A stretch of 64,000 bases of DNA from Acinetobacter piscicola (GCF_002233755.1 NZ_NIFO01000012.1:41646-105645), one strand, 5' to 3'. Counted from the first letter of the stretch, positions 10,606 to 20,305 are shown. The notes: generated by a model not told the origin, from the sequence alone. Numbers and translations: made by a program.

Positions 10606-11208
10606 TTATAAACCAAATGTTGCTCGTTTAGCTGACTTGCGAATTTCTTTTTCACTTGTCCATTCCACAATACCTGTTTTCAGGTTTTGTAATTTAAACG
10701 TAAATTTATAATAAACGTCGCTTTTACCACCTGAGTTTTTAACAATACTAGACAGGTTACCATTCAACATATATTCGGCAGCGATTTGTGAGCCTGTTTT
10801 AACCGCAGTGCGCTTGTCTACCATGCCGCTTTGCTGTTGGTAGGCTAATTGATCCGCCATAGCACCCACTGAGGTCATATCAACAAAACGGAATTTTCCA
10901 GAATTAATTAGCTTATTTTGAATGGTGTCTGTGATTGATTCTGTATCGATATGCTCTTGAGTTTTATTTTTAATACGATCCACAAAAAGCACAGGGCGGC
11001 GAGATTGTGTCATTTCAATCACAGGTGGAAATGCCAACATATCGTCAACCATTTTTGCTGCAATTTGCTGTAAGTCTGTTGAACCAAAATCTTTGGTCAG
11101 TGTTTCTGTTGCTTGAGCATCGCCATAAGATACAGATTGTGAAGCACATCCGCTGAGTAAAGCAACGCTGCTCATGCTTGCGACTAAAAGTAATGTATTG
11201 AGTTTCAT
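10606..11208 (-). CDS. lpoB: Penicillin-binding protein activator LpoB
   Basis: 200 aa outer-membrane lipoprotein. The lipobox ends at Cys21 (ALLSGC). A short linker leads to the LpoB globular domain, with PVLFVDRIKNKTQEHIDTE, NSGKFRFVDM, AAEYMLNGNLSSI and KFTFKLQNLKTGIVEWTSEKEIRK. In enterobacteria LpoB crosses the periplasm to stimulate PBP1b. The disordered linker here is short compared with E. coli LpoB. The neighbouring YcfL-like gene matches the E. coli ycfL-lpoB order. No PBP1b gene is in the window, so the partner is inferred. Confidence 0.87.
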   Translation of the reverse strand: MKLNTLLLVASMSSVALLSGCASQSVSYGDAQATETLTKDFGSTDLQQIAAKMVDDMLAFPPVIEMTQSRRPVLFVDRIKNKTQEHIDTESITDTIQNKLINSGKFRFVDMTSVGAMADQLAYQQQSGMVDKRTAVKTGSQIAAEYMLNGNLSSIVKNSGGKSDVYYKFTFKLQNLKTGIVEWTSEKEIRKSAKRATFGL

Positions 11209-11232
11209 ATATTTCCCCTGAAATTTATCGAA

Positions 11233-11640
11233 TTAATCTTTTTTCATGTAAATAAGCACATCTACTGCGCTTGGATTTGGTGCAACAGATTGAACCGTTT
11301 TAACTTCACGGCCTTGTAAGCTAACAGGTTTCCATGTTGCTCCCTCTGGATTGATTTCAGTGCCATCGGCATCAAACCAAACAATCTTGTACTCAAATGC
11401 TTGTGCATAGAACCAGCCATTTTTTAACGCCAAAGACGCACGTTTAATGTCACCTAAAGACGTCATATTGACGCGGGTTACACCAATACGTGTTGCTAAA
11501 ACAGGGTTACCTGTCATTGTTTTGACATTACTCGCACCTGTTATTGGGTCTGTTTGTGTGCGCATTGCATTCGGTGCAGTACATGCAACTAAGCTAAGTG
11601 TGCAAGCACTCAGCAATAGAGGGAGTAGTAACTTTTTCAT
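11233..11640 (-). CDS. YcfL-like (DUF1425) lipoprotein
   Basis: 135 aa. The protein starts MKKLLLPLLLSACTLSLVAC with the lipobox cysteine at position 20. The mature part is a small beta-rich domain (IGVTRVNMTSLGDIKRASLALKN, YKIVWFDADGTEINP, VQSVAPNPSAVDVLIYMKK) resembling DUF1425/YcfL, which is encoded next to lpoB in E. coli. The start at 11640 is chosen because AGGA lies 9 nt upstream; an ATG six codons further out lacks a signal-like beginning. It is 24 bp upstream of lpoB and surely co-transcribed. The molecular role is unknown. Confidence 0.82.
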   Translation of the reverse strand: MKKLLLPLLLSACTLSLVACTAPNAMRTQTDPITGASNVKTMTGNPVLATRIGVTRVNMTSLGDIKRASLALKNGWFYAQAFEYKIVWFDADGTEINPEGATWKPVSLQGREVKTVQSVAPNPSAVDVLIYMKKD

Positions 11641-11661
11641 CTTTTGTTTTCCTATCAAGGC

Positions 11662-13029
11662 TTATTTTGCAATGGTGAAACTGTCAGCAATAATTTGTTG
11701 GTTGGTTTCAATACTTCGAATAAAAGTCGTTTGGTTGGGTTTGACTTCGATATTAATAGATTGATTGGCATAGCTATTTTGTAGTTGGATGGTGTGAGTG
11801 CCTGCTGTAAGGAATAGGCGAGCAACTTGTGCATTGCTGGGTAAGGTATTCCATGCACGAACATCAGCTTTTTCTGTCGCAGTGTTATATATATTTCCAG
11901 CCAATTGACCGAAAGCACCTAAATGATTTCCAAGTTCTTTTTGTATGGCATATTTTGTTACGGAACGAGCGATTTGCGTCGAAAGGTTGCTTGCAACATT
12001 TTCTTTTAAAGTTTTGACTGCGAGTGCGCCAATATCGGTAAGTAGTACAGTATTTGCAACGGTCTTACCATTGACAACGACATTCATTTGGTTTGGAGAA
12101 ACATAGGTGTTTGGATCATAGCTTGCGAAAGACAAATTCACTAAACCATTTAATGTCGGTACAGCTAGGCTTGATGATATTTTCTGCGGAACCAATCCTT
12201 GCTCGAAAAAAATAACAACAGGGTATTGTGCAGTATTTTTACTGTGATCTGAATCTAGACGTTTTACATCATTTTTAATGAATTCATTGGGTTGTAGTTC
12301 GTAAGCTTTTTTATAGTCGACCAGAGCATCATTTTTCTCACCTAATGCTTCCCATAATGTTGCAGCCATATAAAAGGCATAAGCATTTTGATAGGTATTT
12401 TTTACTTTGCTGGCAATGGTATTTAAGCCTGCAGTTGCTTCATCGTATTCAGCGGGAGGAGTAGCTTCTTTTTGAGCTTTCGCTGCTGCTTTTTCAGTTT
12501 CTTTACTATGTGCAACTTCGATTTCTCGTTGCAGGCGCTGAGCCACTCGCATTTCAACGGCAGCACCTTCAGTATTGTTTAAAGCTAAAAAATTCAAGGC
12601 TTGGTAAACATGAGCTAATACTTGTTCATATTCAGGAATTTTATAAGGAACGACCGTATCATTACTCACGAGAGAAAGTGCTTTAAATCCGAGTTTTGAG
12701 GCACTCACTGTTGCTTTGTTGTTTTGCTCATCTAATAGTGTAAATGCTGCTTCAAAAGTTTGTTTACTGGCTTCGTATTGTTGGCTTGCTTGTTCTAATC
12801 GCGCCTTTTCAAGTAAATATAATGCTGCATCATTACTTTTTGCTTTTTTTTCAAATAGTTTTTGTGTTGGATCTGAAATAGGTTGTGTAATGGATGAGCG
12901 GAAACTTTGCGCGGTATCGGTATAGCTATCGAATAGTCCTGCATGAGTTTGCGATGTAATACTAAAAATTGGTAAACTTAATAAACTGATGATGAATGAT
13001 ATTTTTTTAGTTATAAATAAATTTGTCAT
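11662..13029 (-). CDS. Periplasmic TPR-like protein (COG3014-like)
   Basis: 455 aa from ATG 13029, chosen for the GGGG ribosome-binding site just upstream. The signal peptide covers about 1-30 (cleavage after SQTHA). Residues 40-260 are helical and repeat-like: QQYEASKQTFEAAFTLL, EGAAVEMRVAQRLQREIE, an Ala/Lys/Glu-rich coiled stretch, then TPR-like ALVDYKKAYELQPNEFIKND. The C-terminal 190 residues are beta-rich (VVIFFEQGLVPQKISS, GTHTIQLQNSYANQSINIEV). It resembles the uncharacterised COG3014 family. It is the first gene of the block leading to ycfL-like, lpoB and the FlgT/CsgG-like gene, so it is probably an envelope factor working with them. Confidence 0.72.
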   Translation of the reverse strand: MTNLFITKKISFIISLLSLPIFSITSQTHAGLFDSYTDTAQSFRSSITQPISDPTQKLFEKKAKSNDAALYLLEKARLEQASQQYEASKQTFEAAFTLLDEQNNKATVSASKLGFKALSLVSNDTVVPYKIPEYEQVLAHVYQALNFLALNNTEGAAVEMRVAQRLQREIEVAHSKETEKAAAKAQKEATPPAEYDEATAGLNTIASKVKNTYQNAYAFYMAATLWEALGEKNDALVDYKKAYELQPNEFIKNDVKRLDSDHSKNTAQYPVVIFFEQGLVPQKISSSLAVPTLNGLVNLSFASYDPNTYVSPNQMNVVVNGKTVANTVLLTDIGALAVKTLKENVASNLSTQIARSVTKYAIQKELGNHLGAFGQLAGNIYNTATEKADVRAWNTLPSNAQVARLFLTAGTHTIQLQNSYANQSINIEVKPNQTTFIRSIETNQQIIADSFTIAK

Positions 13030-13221
13030 GAAAACCCCTTTGAATAAATAGTCTGTATAAATTTTTTGTAAATATACAAAAAGTTTCAATCTATTAACAG
13101 AAGAAATACATGATTATTTGATCAATATGTGTTTTGTGACATAATTGTTATGCTTATTTACAATATTTAATTATTAATTAGCCTAAATATTGTATTTGGG
13201 CTAATTAATTTAGTATGGAAT

Positions 13222-13995
13222 TTATCTTTTTGATAAAAGCATATTCCCCAAACGATTGAGAAATTGTGGGCTTATACTGGAAAGTTTATACATGATTTTA
13301 CTTTTTAGACCCACTGGGGTATGTGTTGCTGTAAGAATAGTGCCCTTGGCTTTAGCTAAGGCGAAAATTTGTTCAGCAACATCTTGAGCGCTTAAATGTA
13401 CCCCAATATTTTTGATACTTCCTGCATCCATGTCTTTGACCATTGCTGTTTGTACAAACAGGGGCATGACATCCAATACACGAATCCCATACTTTTGCCA
13501 TTCGATATCTAAGCCTTCGGTAATGCCACGGACTGCAAATTTACTGGCTGAATAAGATACTAAATCTGCTTGTCCATAAATTGCTGAGGCAGAAGATAAA
13601 TTAATCACACGTGCAAACTTTGCTTTCTTCAGATAAGGAAGTGCTGCATGACAACCATTCAAAACACCATTGACATTAATGTTGATGGTTCGGTGGTGTG
13701 CGGCAATATCAGTTTTTTCAAAATCACCTGAATAGAGAATTCCCGCATTATTCACCAGAATATTGAGTTCTCCTGCCCATGTGACAAATTCCTCTAAAGC
13801 CATTTGCCATTGATCGTATTGGCTGACATCTAACTTTCCAGCTTTAGCATTCGAACCTAATTGGTCCGCTAAGATTTGGGCTTGATCGGCATTAATATCA
13901 TAAATACCAACTTTATAGCCTTGTTGGTAGAATAGGCGGGCAATTGCGGCACCTATCCCTTGTGCAGCACCACTAATGAAGATACTTTGACTCAT
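13222..13995 (-). CDS. SDR family oxidoreductase
   Basis: 257 aa classical short-chain dehydrogenase using NAD(P)H. The Rossmann glycine motif is Gly9-x3-Gly13-x-Gly15 (SGAAQGIGAAIA). NNAG is present in ILVNNAGILYSG, with the catalytic Ser in NLSSASAIYG and Tyr-x3-Lys in SYSASKFAV. The Asp in GIYDIN at the end of beta-2 suggests NAD(H) preference. The start at 13995 has AAGGGA upstream. It is divergent from mazG. The substrate is unknown. Confidence 0.88.
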   Translation of the reverse strand: MSQSIFISGAAQGIGAAIARLFYQQGYKVGIYDINADQAQILADQLGSNAKAGKLDVSQYDQWQMALEEFVTWAGELNILVNNAGILYSGDFEKTDIAAHHRTININVNGVLNGCHAALPYLKKAKFARVINLSSASAIYGQADLVSYSASKFAVRGITEGLDIEWQKYGIRVLDVMPLFVQTAMVKDMDAGSIKNIGVHLSAQDVAEQIFALAKAKGTILTATHTPVGLKSKIMYKLSSISPQFLNRLGNMLLSKR

Positions 13996-14099
13996 TGAAT
14001 TTCCCTTTTCTTGTTTTTGCATGTAGCGAGTTGAACATAAAATATGCATGGGAACAAGGGCTGATAAGTCATTTGTTATTGATCTTTAAGGATATAAAA

Positions 14100-14864
14100 A
14101 TGGAACAGTTATTGGCGATCATGAAACAACTACGTGCAGAATGCCCTTGGGATCGTGAGCAAACACCTGAAAGTTTAACGCAATATGCAATTGAAGAAGC
14201 CTATGAAGTAGAAGAGGCAGTTCGTTCAGGTGATTTGAATGAAATTAAAAATGAGTTGGGTGATTTACTGTTGCAGGTGGTGTTTCAATCACAAATGTAT
14301 AGTGAGCAAGGTGCTTTTGATTTTTCCGATGTTGTTGATGCCATTTGTCAGAAATTAATCCGTCGTCACCCACATGTATTTCAAAAAGATCAATTTGAAA
14401 ACTTAAGTCCTGAACAAGTATCGTCACTATGGAAAGAGATTAAACAACAAGAAAAACAGGGTAAACCTCAATCTCGCTTGGATGAAGTGAAACATGGCCC
14501 TGCATTAACCCAAGCAGAAGATATTCAAAAAAATGTGGCGAAGGTTGGTTTCGACTTTCCAGACGTTGCTCAAGCCTATGACAAAGTCAAAGAGGAATTA
14601 TTTGAGTTTGAAGAAGCAATACAGTTGCAAAAATCCGATGAAATAATTGAAGAATTTGGTGATTGTTTATTTTCATTAATCAATGTTGGGCGTAAACTAG
14701 GCATCTCAAGTGAAATGGCGCTTCTCGGCACTGTTCATAAATTTAAATCACGCTTTGCTTATATTGAAAACCAAATAAATTTAAAAAATAAACGATTAGA
14801 AGATGTGAGTTTACAAGAAATGGATCTACTTTGGGATCAAGCAAAGCAAAAATTAAAACAATAG
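14100..14864 (+). CDS. mazG: Nucleoside triphosphate pyrophosphohydrolase MazG
   Basis: 254 aa. The tandem MazG domains are visible: the N-terminal one with CPWDREQTPESLTQYAIEEAYEVEEAV and the E-x2-E..E-x2-D metal site (NELGDLLLQVVFQ), and the C-terminal one with YDKVKEELFEFEEAI and EEFGDCLFSLINVGR. MazG hydrolyses NTPs and dNTPs to monophosphates and moderates ppGpp and toxin stress in E. coli. The start is ATG 14100 with AAGG 8 nt upstream, although the frame is open further upstream. In E. coli and Pseudomonas mazG sits just beyond relA; here a minus-strand block separates them. Confidence 0.94.
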   Translation: MEQLLAIMKQLRAECPWDREQTPESLTQYAIEEAYEVEEAVRSGDLNEIKNELGDLLLQVVFQSQMYSEQGAFDFSDVVDAICQKLIRRHPHVFQKDQFENLSPEQVSSLWKEIKQQEKQGKPQSRLDEVKHGPALTQAEDIQKNVAKVGFDFPDVAQAYDKVKEELFEFEEAIQLQKSDEIIEEFGDCLFSLINVGRKLGISSEMALLGTVHKFKSRFAYIENQINLKNKRLEDVSLQEMDLLWDQAKQKLKQ

Positions 14865-14871
14865 GTTATTC

Positions 14872-15351
14872 ATGATTTTTTCAGAATTAAAAAATATTAA
14901 ATTGGCTATTAAGTTAGTAAAACTAAATAATATTTCATGGTATTTGATTATCTTGATATCATTGTTGAGTTTGTCGTTTGCCTCGCAAGCTCAGCAATTT
15001 GATCAAAATTATTTGAAATGGAAAGCGAGTCAACAAGAGCAAGATGCTAAGTTGAATAAACAATCCAATAGACAAAATGAAAATTATTATTTGTCACGTC
15101 CTTCGGTTGGATCGCAACATAAAACTTCTGTAAATCAAGTGTCGAATGCCAGTTCCACAAATAAAGTGAGTATTAATACTGCAACTATAGAGCAATTACA
15201 GCAACTCAGTGGGGCAGGCCCAAAGAAAGCCCAAGCCATTTTTGATTACCGAAAGCAAAATGGTCAATTTAGGACAATTGATGATTTACAAAAGGTGAAA
15301 GGAATTGGCAGCAAGTTTATTGAAAAGAATCGTTCAATTTTGAGCTTATAA
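14872..15351 (+). CDS. ComEA-like helix-hairpin-helix DNA-binding protein
   Basis: 159 aa. One N-terminal hydrophobic segment (about 20-40, signal or anchor) is followed by a polar Gln/Asn/Ser-rich linker (41-98). A C-terminal helix-hairpin-helix pair follows: VSINTATIEQLQQLSGAGPKKAQAIFDYR and FRTIDDLQKVKGIGSKFIEKN. This is the ComEA pattern: ComEA binds incoming double-stranded DNA in the periplasm during natural transformation, consistent with the competence of many Acinetobacter. It follows mazG by 7 bp and is probably co-transcribed. It could also be a secondary ComEA paralogue. Confidence 0.83.
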   Translation: MIFSELKNIKLAIKLVKLNNISWYLIILISLLSLSFASQAQQFDQNYLKWKASQQEQDAKLNKQSNRQNENYYLSRPSVGSQHKTSVNQVSNASSTNKVSINTATIEQLQQLSGAGPKKAQAIFDYRKQNGQFRTIDDLQKVKGIGSKFIEKNRSILSL

Positions 15352-15501
15352 ATTTTTAATTATGGGTTATTCAACGAGAAATTAAGATGAAAAGCTAAAT
15401 TTCAAAATAAGATCGTGAGAATCAAATTGCCCTTTAGCTGTGTAAGCGATATCATTAGCACAATTATGATTTTTACGTCCTGACGTAGGAGACAGTGTCT
15501 T

Positions 15502-16974
15502 TTGCAAACTTTGCGTGCGTCAAAGAGTGGATTATCCACCGCCCAATTACCTTCTTCCATTTTAGATGTTATTGATTCACTCACCAAAGCTGGCTATCAG
15601 GCATATATAGTCGGTGGTGGTGTCCGTGATTTAATGCTGGGTCTAAATCCTAAAGACTTCGATGCAGTGACCGATGCAACACCTTCTCAAATCAAGGAAG
15701 TGTTTGGTCGTCGTTGTCGAATTATTGGACGACGTTTTGAATTGGCTCATGTTTATTCGGGTCGTGAGTTAATTGAAGTTGCAACTTTCCGAGCACCACC
15801 AAAGAAAGCGATCACTTCTGCTCAAGGGATGATTTTGCGAGATAATAATTGGGGAACCATAGAAGAAGATTTTTCTCGTCGTGATTTCTCGATTAATGCA
15901 ATGTATTACCAACCGCGTAAAGGCGAAGTTTTAGATTTTTGTAATGCATTTGATGATATAAAAAATAAAACATTACGTTTATTGGGTGATCCAACTTTAC
16001 GTTTTGAAGAAGATCCTGTAAGGATGTTACGTACTTTACGTTTTGCGGCTAAATTAAATTTCAGTATCGATTCTAAAATTTTGGAAATCTTTACCGAAGA
16101 CATGACCCAGTTATTGAGAGATGTGTCTCCACATCGTCTTTATGATGAGTCGCAAAAGCTTTTTACAATGGGGCATTTGCATCGTGTTATGCCAATGTTG
16201 ATTGAGTTCGGTGTATGGAAGCAGTTATTTGCAGACATTGATACTGAAATCACACCATTCATTGAACGTGCAGCGAAGAATACCGATCAGCGCATTCAAA
16301 TGGGTAAAACCATTAACCCTGCATTTTTCTATGCTGTGTTGTTATGGAATAATTTCTTAGCACGTTGTGATGTTTATCATGCAAAAGGTGTTGTAGCAGC
16401 GGAAGCACGCGCTCAAGCAGGTTTAGATGTGTTAAAACGTCAAGCCACACGTACCATTATTCCACGTTTTGCCGAAACCTTTATTCGTGAAGTTTGGGAA
16501 ATGCAAAGCCGTTTGTTGAATCCAAAACCTCAGCAAATTGAAGCACTTTCAGGGCATGCACGTTTCCGTGCAGGTTTTGACTTTTTACTTCTAAGAGAAA
16601 AGTCAGGTGATACTTCTACCAATGGCATGGGCGCTTGGTGGGAAGCTTATCAAGACATGTCTTCGGATGAAAAAGAACGAGCAATTAGTGTTTATAATCG
16701 CCAACGTGCCAAGAGTCGTCGTAAAGTTGCAGAAACTGCTGTAGAAGAGAAAGCAACTTCTGCACATATTGAGCCATTGGTGAAAGAGCAAGAGTCTCGC
16801 AGTCGTCGTACTCGTAATAAACCAACTGCTCGTACTTCATCGAGTGACTCCCGTAATAGAAATGATTTCAAATCATCTGTAAATTCAGGTGAAATCAATG
16901 CGGATCATCCGATTACTAAGCGTCGACGTGTACAACGTGACCTTAGTCAAGTTATTTTTGGACCTACGCAGTAA
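15502..16974 (+). CDS. pcnB: Poly(A) polymerase I
   Basis: 490 aa. The protein adds 3' poly(A) tails that promote RNA decay. The nucleotidyltransferase head has YIVGGGVRDLMLG (about 35-47) and the catalytic carboxylates in PKDFDAVTD (Asp52, Asp54). The RNA- and ATP-binding regions RRDFSINAMYY and EEDPVRMLRTLRFAAKL follow. The C-terminal about 70 residues are Arg/Lys/Ser-rich, as in other PcnB tails. The only plausible starts are TTG 15502 or TTG 15511, 11 or more nt from AGGA, an inefficient initiation site. It overlaps folK by 1 bp. Confidence 0.93.
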   Translation: MQTLRASKSGLSTAQLPSSILDVIDSLTKAGYQAYIVGGGVRDLMLGLNPKDFDAVTDATPSQIKEVFGRRCRIIGRRFELAHVYSGRELIEVATFRAPPKKAITSAQGMILRDNNWGTIEEDFSRRDFSINAMYYQPRKGEVLDFCNAFDDIKNKTLRLLGDPTLRFEEDPVRMLRTLRFAAKLNFSIDSKILEIFTEDMTQLLRDVSPHRLYDESQKLFTMGHLHRVMPMLIEFGVWKQLFADIDTEITPFIERAAKNTDQRIQMGKTINPAFFYAVLLWNNFLARCDVYHAKGVVAAEARAQAGLDVLKRQATRTIIPRFAETFIREVWEMQSRLLNPKPQQIEALSGHARFRAGFDFLLLREKSGDTSTNGMGAWWEAYQDMSSDEKERAISVYNRQRAKSRRKVAETAVEEKATSAHIEPLVKEQESRSRRTRNKPTARTSSSDSRNRNDFKSSVNSGEINADHPITKRRRVQRDLSQVIFGPTQ

Positions 16975-17456
16975 TGATGAAGACCTACATTGGTTTGGGC
17001 AGTAATTTAGGTGATTCTGAGCAAATTTTACGTGAAGCCGTAGAAAAGCTCAGAACATTAGGTACTGTTTCAGTTTCAAAACTGTATCAAAGTCCGCCAA
17101 TGGGACCTCAAGATCAACCTCATTATTATAATGCTGTTGTAGAACTAAGCACTCAGTTAGAGCCATTGGCTTTGTTAGATGAGCTGCAACGTATTGAAAA
17201 TGAAGCAGGTCGTGTGCGTCTACGTCATTGGGGTGAAAGAACTTTAGATTTAGATCTTTTGCTTTATGCTGAAAAAAACATTATAAATGAGCGACTCACA
17301 GTACCGCATATTGGTATTTTAGAGCGTGATTTTGTGGTGATCCCCTTATTAGATCTCGATCCTTCACTGCAAGTGAAAGGGCAGTCATTGCAAAATTTAG
17401 ATCTCGTGCAACATTCAACACTCAGCGCTCTTGTAGATCAGACTTGGGCAGATTGA
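16974..17456 (+). CDS. folK: 2-amino-4-hydroxy-6-hydroxymethyldihydropteridine pyrophosphokinase
   Basis: 160 aa folate-pathway enzyme transferring pyrophosphate from ATP to 6-hydroxymethyl-7,8-dihydropterin. The family N-terminus YIGLGSNLGDS and the HPPK signature HWGERTLDLDLLLY are present. The length is typical. The ATG overlaps the pcnB stop codon by one base (translational coupling), and panB follows after 44 bp, giving the common pcnB-folK-panB-panC order. Confidence 0.95.
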   Translation: MMKTYIGLGSNLGDSEQILREAVEKLRTLGTVSVSKLYQSPPMGPQDQPHYYNAVVELSTQLEPLALLDELQRIENEAGRVRLRHWGERTLDLDLLLYAEKNIINERLTVPHIGILERDFVVIPLLDLDPSLQVKGQSLQNLDLVQHSTLSALVDQTWAD

Positions 17457-17500
17457 TTTTGTGAATATGCAAGAATTCTCATCGATAGAGGAATATCGTC

Positions 17501-18310
17501 ATGATTAGTCTAAGTGATTTAAGGCAGTTTAAATCTCAGAACCGTAAATTTTCATGCTTAACTTGCTATGATGCAAGTATGGCAAAGGGTATGGAAGTTG
17601 CTGAAATTGATACTATTTTAATTGGCGATTCCTTGGGGATGACCATTCAAGGGCATGATTCTACATTGCCTGTGACTGTCGCTGATATGGCATATCATAC
17701 TGCTGCTGTGCGTCGTGCAAATCAGCATTCATTTATCTTCTGCGATTTACCTTTTATGAGTTATGCAACGCTGAATGATGCGTTGATAAATTCTAAAACT
17801 GTGATGCAAGCTGGCGCTCAAATGATTAAAATTGAGGGTGGTGCTTGGTTGGCTGAAACGGTTCAAGTGTTAACACGAAATGGTATTCCTGTTTGTGTAC
17901 ACTTAGGCTTAACGCCACAATCTGTTCATGTATTTGGTGGTTATAAACTACAAGCCAAAACACGTGAAGCAGCAGATCAGCTTATTGCGGATTGTAAAGC
18001 GGTTGTTGAGGCGGGTGCAGCGGTACTTTTATTAGAATGTGTACCTGCGCAATTGGGTAAAGAAATTACTGAATTATTCCCACATGTACCTGTGATTGGT
18101 ATTGGTGCAGGTGTGGAAACGGATGGTCAAGTTCTGGTTGTACAAGATATGCTGGGTTTGACCTTTGGTAAAGTTGCACGTTTTGTCCGTAATTTTATGA
18201 AAGAACAAGCAGGTGAAACTGCTATTGTTGACGCATTTAAGGCATATCATGTTGCTGTGCAAGATCAATCTTTCCCTGCACAAGAACATACTTTCCAAGT
18301 CGAGCTGTAA
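17501..18310 (+). CDS. panB: 3-methyl-2-oxobutanoate hydroxymethyltransferase
   Basis: 269 aa pantothenate-pathway enzyme making ketopantoate from alpha-ketoisovalerate and 5,10-methylene-THF. The conserved TIM-barrel signatures [30 protein letters not shown] and [20 protein letters not shown] are visible. A GAGGA ribosome-binding site precedes the ATG. panC follows 2 bp after the stop codon. Confidence 0.96.
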   Translation: MISLSDLRQFKSQNRKFSCLTCYDASMAKGMEVAEIDTILIGDSLGMTIQGHDSTLPVTVADMAYHTAAVRRANQHSFIFCDLPFMSYATLNDALINSKTVMQAGAQMIKIEGGAWLAETVQVLTRNGIPVCVHLGLTPQSVHVFGGYKLQAKTREAADQLIADCKAVVEAGAAVLLLECVPAQLGKEITELFPHVPVIGIGAGVETDGQVLVVQDMLGLTFGKVARFVRNFMKEQAGETAIVDAFKAYHVAVQDQSFPAQEHTFQVEL

Positions 18311-18312
18311 AC

Positions 18313-19158
18313 ATGAAAACAGAAACTACCATTCAAGGATTAACAGCATCGCTTAACCCTGCTCGATCATCACGTAAAAGTATTGGATTTATTCCGACGA
18401 TGGGTAATCTTCATCAAGGGCATTTAAATCTGGTTCGTGAGGCACGTAAGCTATGTGATGTTGTGGTGGTCAGTATTTTCGTGAATCCAATTCAATTTGG
18501 ACCGAATGAAGACTTTGATAATTATCCGCGTACTTTAGAACAGGATAGTCATCTTTTGGCTGAAGTCGGTTGTGACATTGTTTTTGCACCGTCTGTAGAG
18601 CAAATGTATGGTAAACACCCACGCTTAACCAATATTAGTGTGAGTGATATCACTAATGATTTATGTGGTTTACAACGTGTTGGACATTTTGATGGTGTAG
18701 CCGTTGTTGTGACGAAATTGTTTAATATCGTGCAGCCTAATTTTGCTTTTTTTGGGCAAAAAGATTATCAACAATTGGCTGTGATTAAACAGTTGGTTCG
18801 TGATTTGAATATGCCAATTGAAGTGATCGGTGTTCCGATTGCTCGTGCAGAAGATGGCTTGGCTTTAAGTTCTCGTAATGGTTATTTATCTGAACAAGAT
18901 CGTCAAACAGCACCTGTGATTTATAAGTCTTTAAAAACTGCGGAACATGATTTATTGGCAGGTCAGACTTTGTCTGAAGTACTTGCTCAAATTCGTACAC
19001 GCTTGACTGAAGCAGGTTTGGTTGTAGATTATATAGAGGCTCGTAGCCCAATGTTACAAAAGGTTGATCAGTTTGACCAAGATGTTGTATTGTTTGTTGC
19101 AGCAAAATTAGGCAAAACACGCCTAATTGATAACATGCAAATTAAATTTACTGCTTAA
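18313..19158 (+). CDS. panC: Pantoate-beta-alanine ligase
   Basis: 281 aa ATP-dependent ligase that finishes pantothenate synthesis. It has the nucleotidyl-transferase HxGH motif in [48 protein letters not shown] and the KMSKS-like loop [10 protein letters not shown]. The gap to panB is 2 bp, so both are on one transcript. panD is not in the window. Confidence 0.96.
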   Translation: MKTETTIQGLTASLNPARSSRKSIGFIPTMGNLHQGHLNLVREARKLCDVVVVSIFVNPIQFGPNEDFDNYPRTLEQDSHLLAEVGCDIVFAPSVEQMYGKHPRLTNISVSDITNDLCGLQRVGHFDGVAVVVTKLFNIVQPNFAFFGQKDYQQLAVIKQLVRDLNMPIEVIGVPIARAEDGLALSSRNGYLSEQDRQTAPVIYKSLKTAEHDLLAGQTLSEVLAQIRTRLTEAGLVVDYIEARSPMLQKVDQFDQDVVLFVAAKLGKTRLIDNMQIKFTA

Positions 19159-19185
19159 ACTTTGCTTTTTTAGGATCGCCATGCC

Positions 19186-20037
19186 ATGAAGCGCATACTT
19201 ATCGTCACGGGACAATCTGGTTCAGGTAAATCGTCTGCTTTGCAGGTGCTTGAAGATCTAGGTTATTACTGTATTGATAATCTGCCTTTGGCATTGCTTC
19301 CTGAAATTGTTGAAAAACTTGATAAAGAAAATAATTTAGAATTGCTTGCACTGGGTATTGATGTTCGGAGTGCCAAAGAAGATTTACATGGTTTTGATGA
19401 TGTTTTTCAACAATTACAAAAACATGGTAGCGTAGATGTTATTTATTTAACGACACGTGATCAGGAACTGATTTCTCGCTTTAGTGCTTCGAGACGACCG
19501 CATCCATTGTCTAGTCGTTTTCAAAGTTTGAATGAATGCATACAAGAAGAAAAAAACTTATTGCTTCCAATTCAATTGAGAGCAACGGTACATATTGATA
19601 CAACAGATAAAAGTGTACATGATTTAAAGGATACCTTATTGTCCAAATTAGGGCAGTCCGATAAACTCATTTTAATTTTACAGTCTTTTGGTTATAAACA
19701 TGGTATTCCATTAGACGCAGATTTCGTTTTTGATGTACGACATTTGCCTAATCCGCATTGGGATTTAGAATTGCGTAAGTTTTCAGGTTTAGATGAGCCT
19801 GTACGTCAATTTTTAGAAGCCAGTGATCAAGCAAATGAGATGTATCAAGACATCTATCAGTTTTTAAATAAGTGGTTGCCTGCTTTTGCAGAGGGTCATC
19901 GTCATTATATTACGGTGTCTGTCGGCTGTACTGGAGGGCAACATCGTTCGGTTTATATTGTGGATCGGTTGAAGAAGGCTTTAGAGTCTCAATGGCCTGT
20001 TCAAGTATTACATAGAGAAATGAAGCACTGGTCATGA
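19186..20037 (+). CDS. rapZ: RNase adapter RapZ (P-loop protein)
   Basis: 283 aa (YhbJ family). The Walker A is [11 protein letters not shown] near the N-terminus. The conserved [40 protein letters not shown] and the C-terminal [14 protein letters not shown] are all present. In E. coli RapZ delivers the sRNA GlmZ to RNase E to control glucosamine-6-phosphate synthase. The 4-bp overlap with the HPr-family gene mirrors the rapZ-npr pair of the E. coli rpoN operon, although rpoN itself is not here. Confidence 0.93.
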   Translation: MKRILIVTGQSGSGKSSALQVLEDLGYYCIDNLPLALLPEIVEKLDKENNLELLALGIDVRSAKEDLHGFDDVFQQLQKHGSVDVIYLTTRDQELISRFSASRRPHPLSSRFQSLNECIQEEKNLLLPIQLRATVHIDTTDKSVHDLKDTLLSKLGQSDKLILILQSFGYKHGIPLDADFVFDVRHLPNPHWDLELRKFSGLDEPVRQFLEASDQANEMYQDIYQFLNKWLPAFAEGHRHYITVSVGCTGGQHRSVYIVDRLKKALESQWPVQVLHREMKHWS

Positions 20038-20303
20038 TTGACACAACTGTTGACGTAATTAATAAATTAGGATTACATGCGCGTGCATCTGGAAAACTAA
20101 TCGAAGTCACGACCAAATTTAAATGTTCTATTCAAATTGGTAAGGGCGATAAATTAGTCGATGCCAAGAATATCCTTTCTTTACTCATGCTTGGAGCTGG
20201 TAAAGGAACCACCTTGCGTTTAGTGGTCGATGGGGTAGACGAAGAAAAAGCTTTGTCTGAAGTCCTCGCACTATTTGCAGATAAATTTTACGAGGCAGAA
20301 TAA
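20034..20303 (+). CDS. HPr family phosphocarrier (NPr-like)
   Basis: 89 aa. The HPr active-site block [16 protein letters not shown] holds the phosphorylatable His. The regulatory Ser region [15 protein letters not shown] follows, where most HPr have a Ser-Ile-Met-Gly pattern. Overlap with rapZ by ATGA favours the nitrogen-PTS form NPr (PtsO), which receives phosphate from EI-Ntr (PtsP). Genes for EI-Ntr and EIIA-Ntr are not in the window. It is followed by darP after 2 bp. Confidence 0.88.
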   Translation: MIDTTVDVINKLGLHARASGKLIEVTTKFKCSIQIGKGDKLVDAKNILSLLMLGAGKGTTLRLVVDGVDEEKALSEVLALFADKFYEAE

Positions 20304-20305
20304 TC

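Noticed and set aside
9536..11208. Curli secretion locus suggested by the CsgG-like domain
   Set aside because: No csgA, csgB, csgE or csgF genes are nearby and the protein lacks a lipobox; the LpoB-type relation explains the fold.
13128..13160. Possible third Xer site (ACATAATTGTTATGC)
   Set aside because: The spacing between half-sites is 3 bp rather than 6 and the outer arms do not match the consensus.
13995..14099. N-terminal extension of MazG
   Set aside because: The frame is open, but AAGG precedes ATG 14100 and MazG proteins begin there; the upstream part overlaps the divergent SDR gene start.
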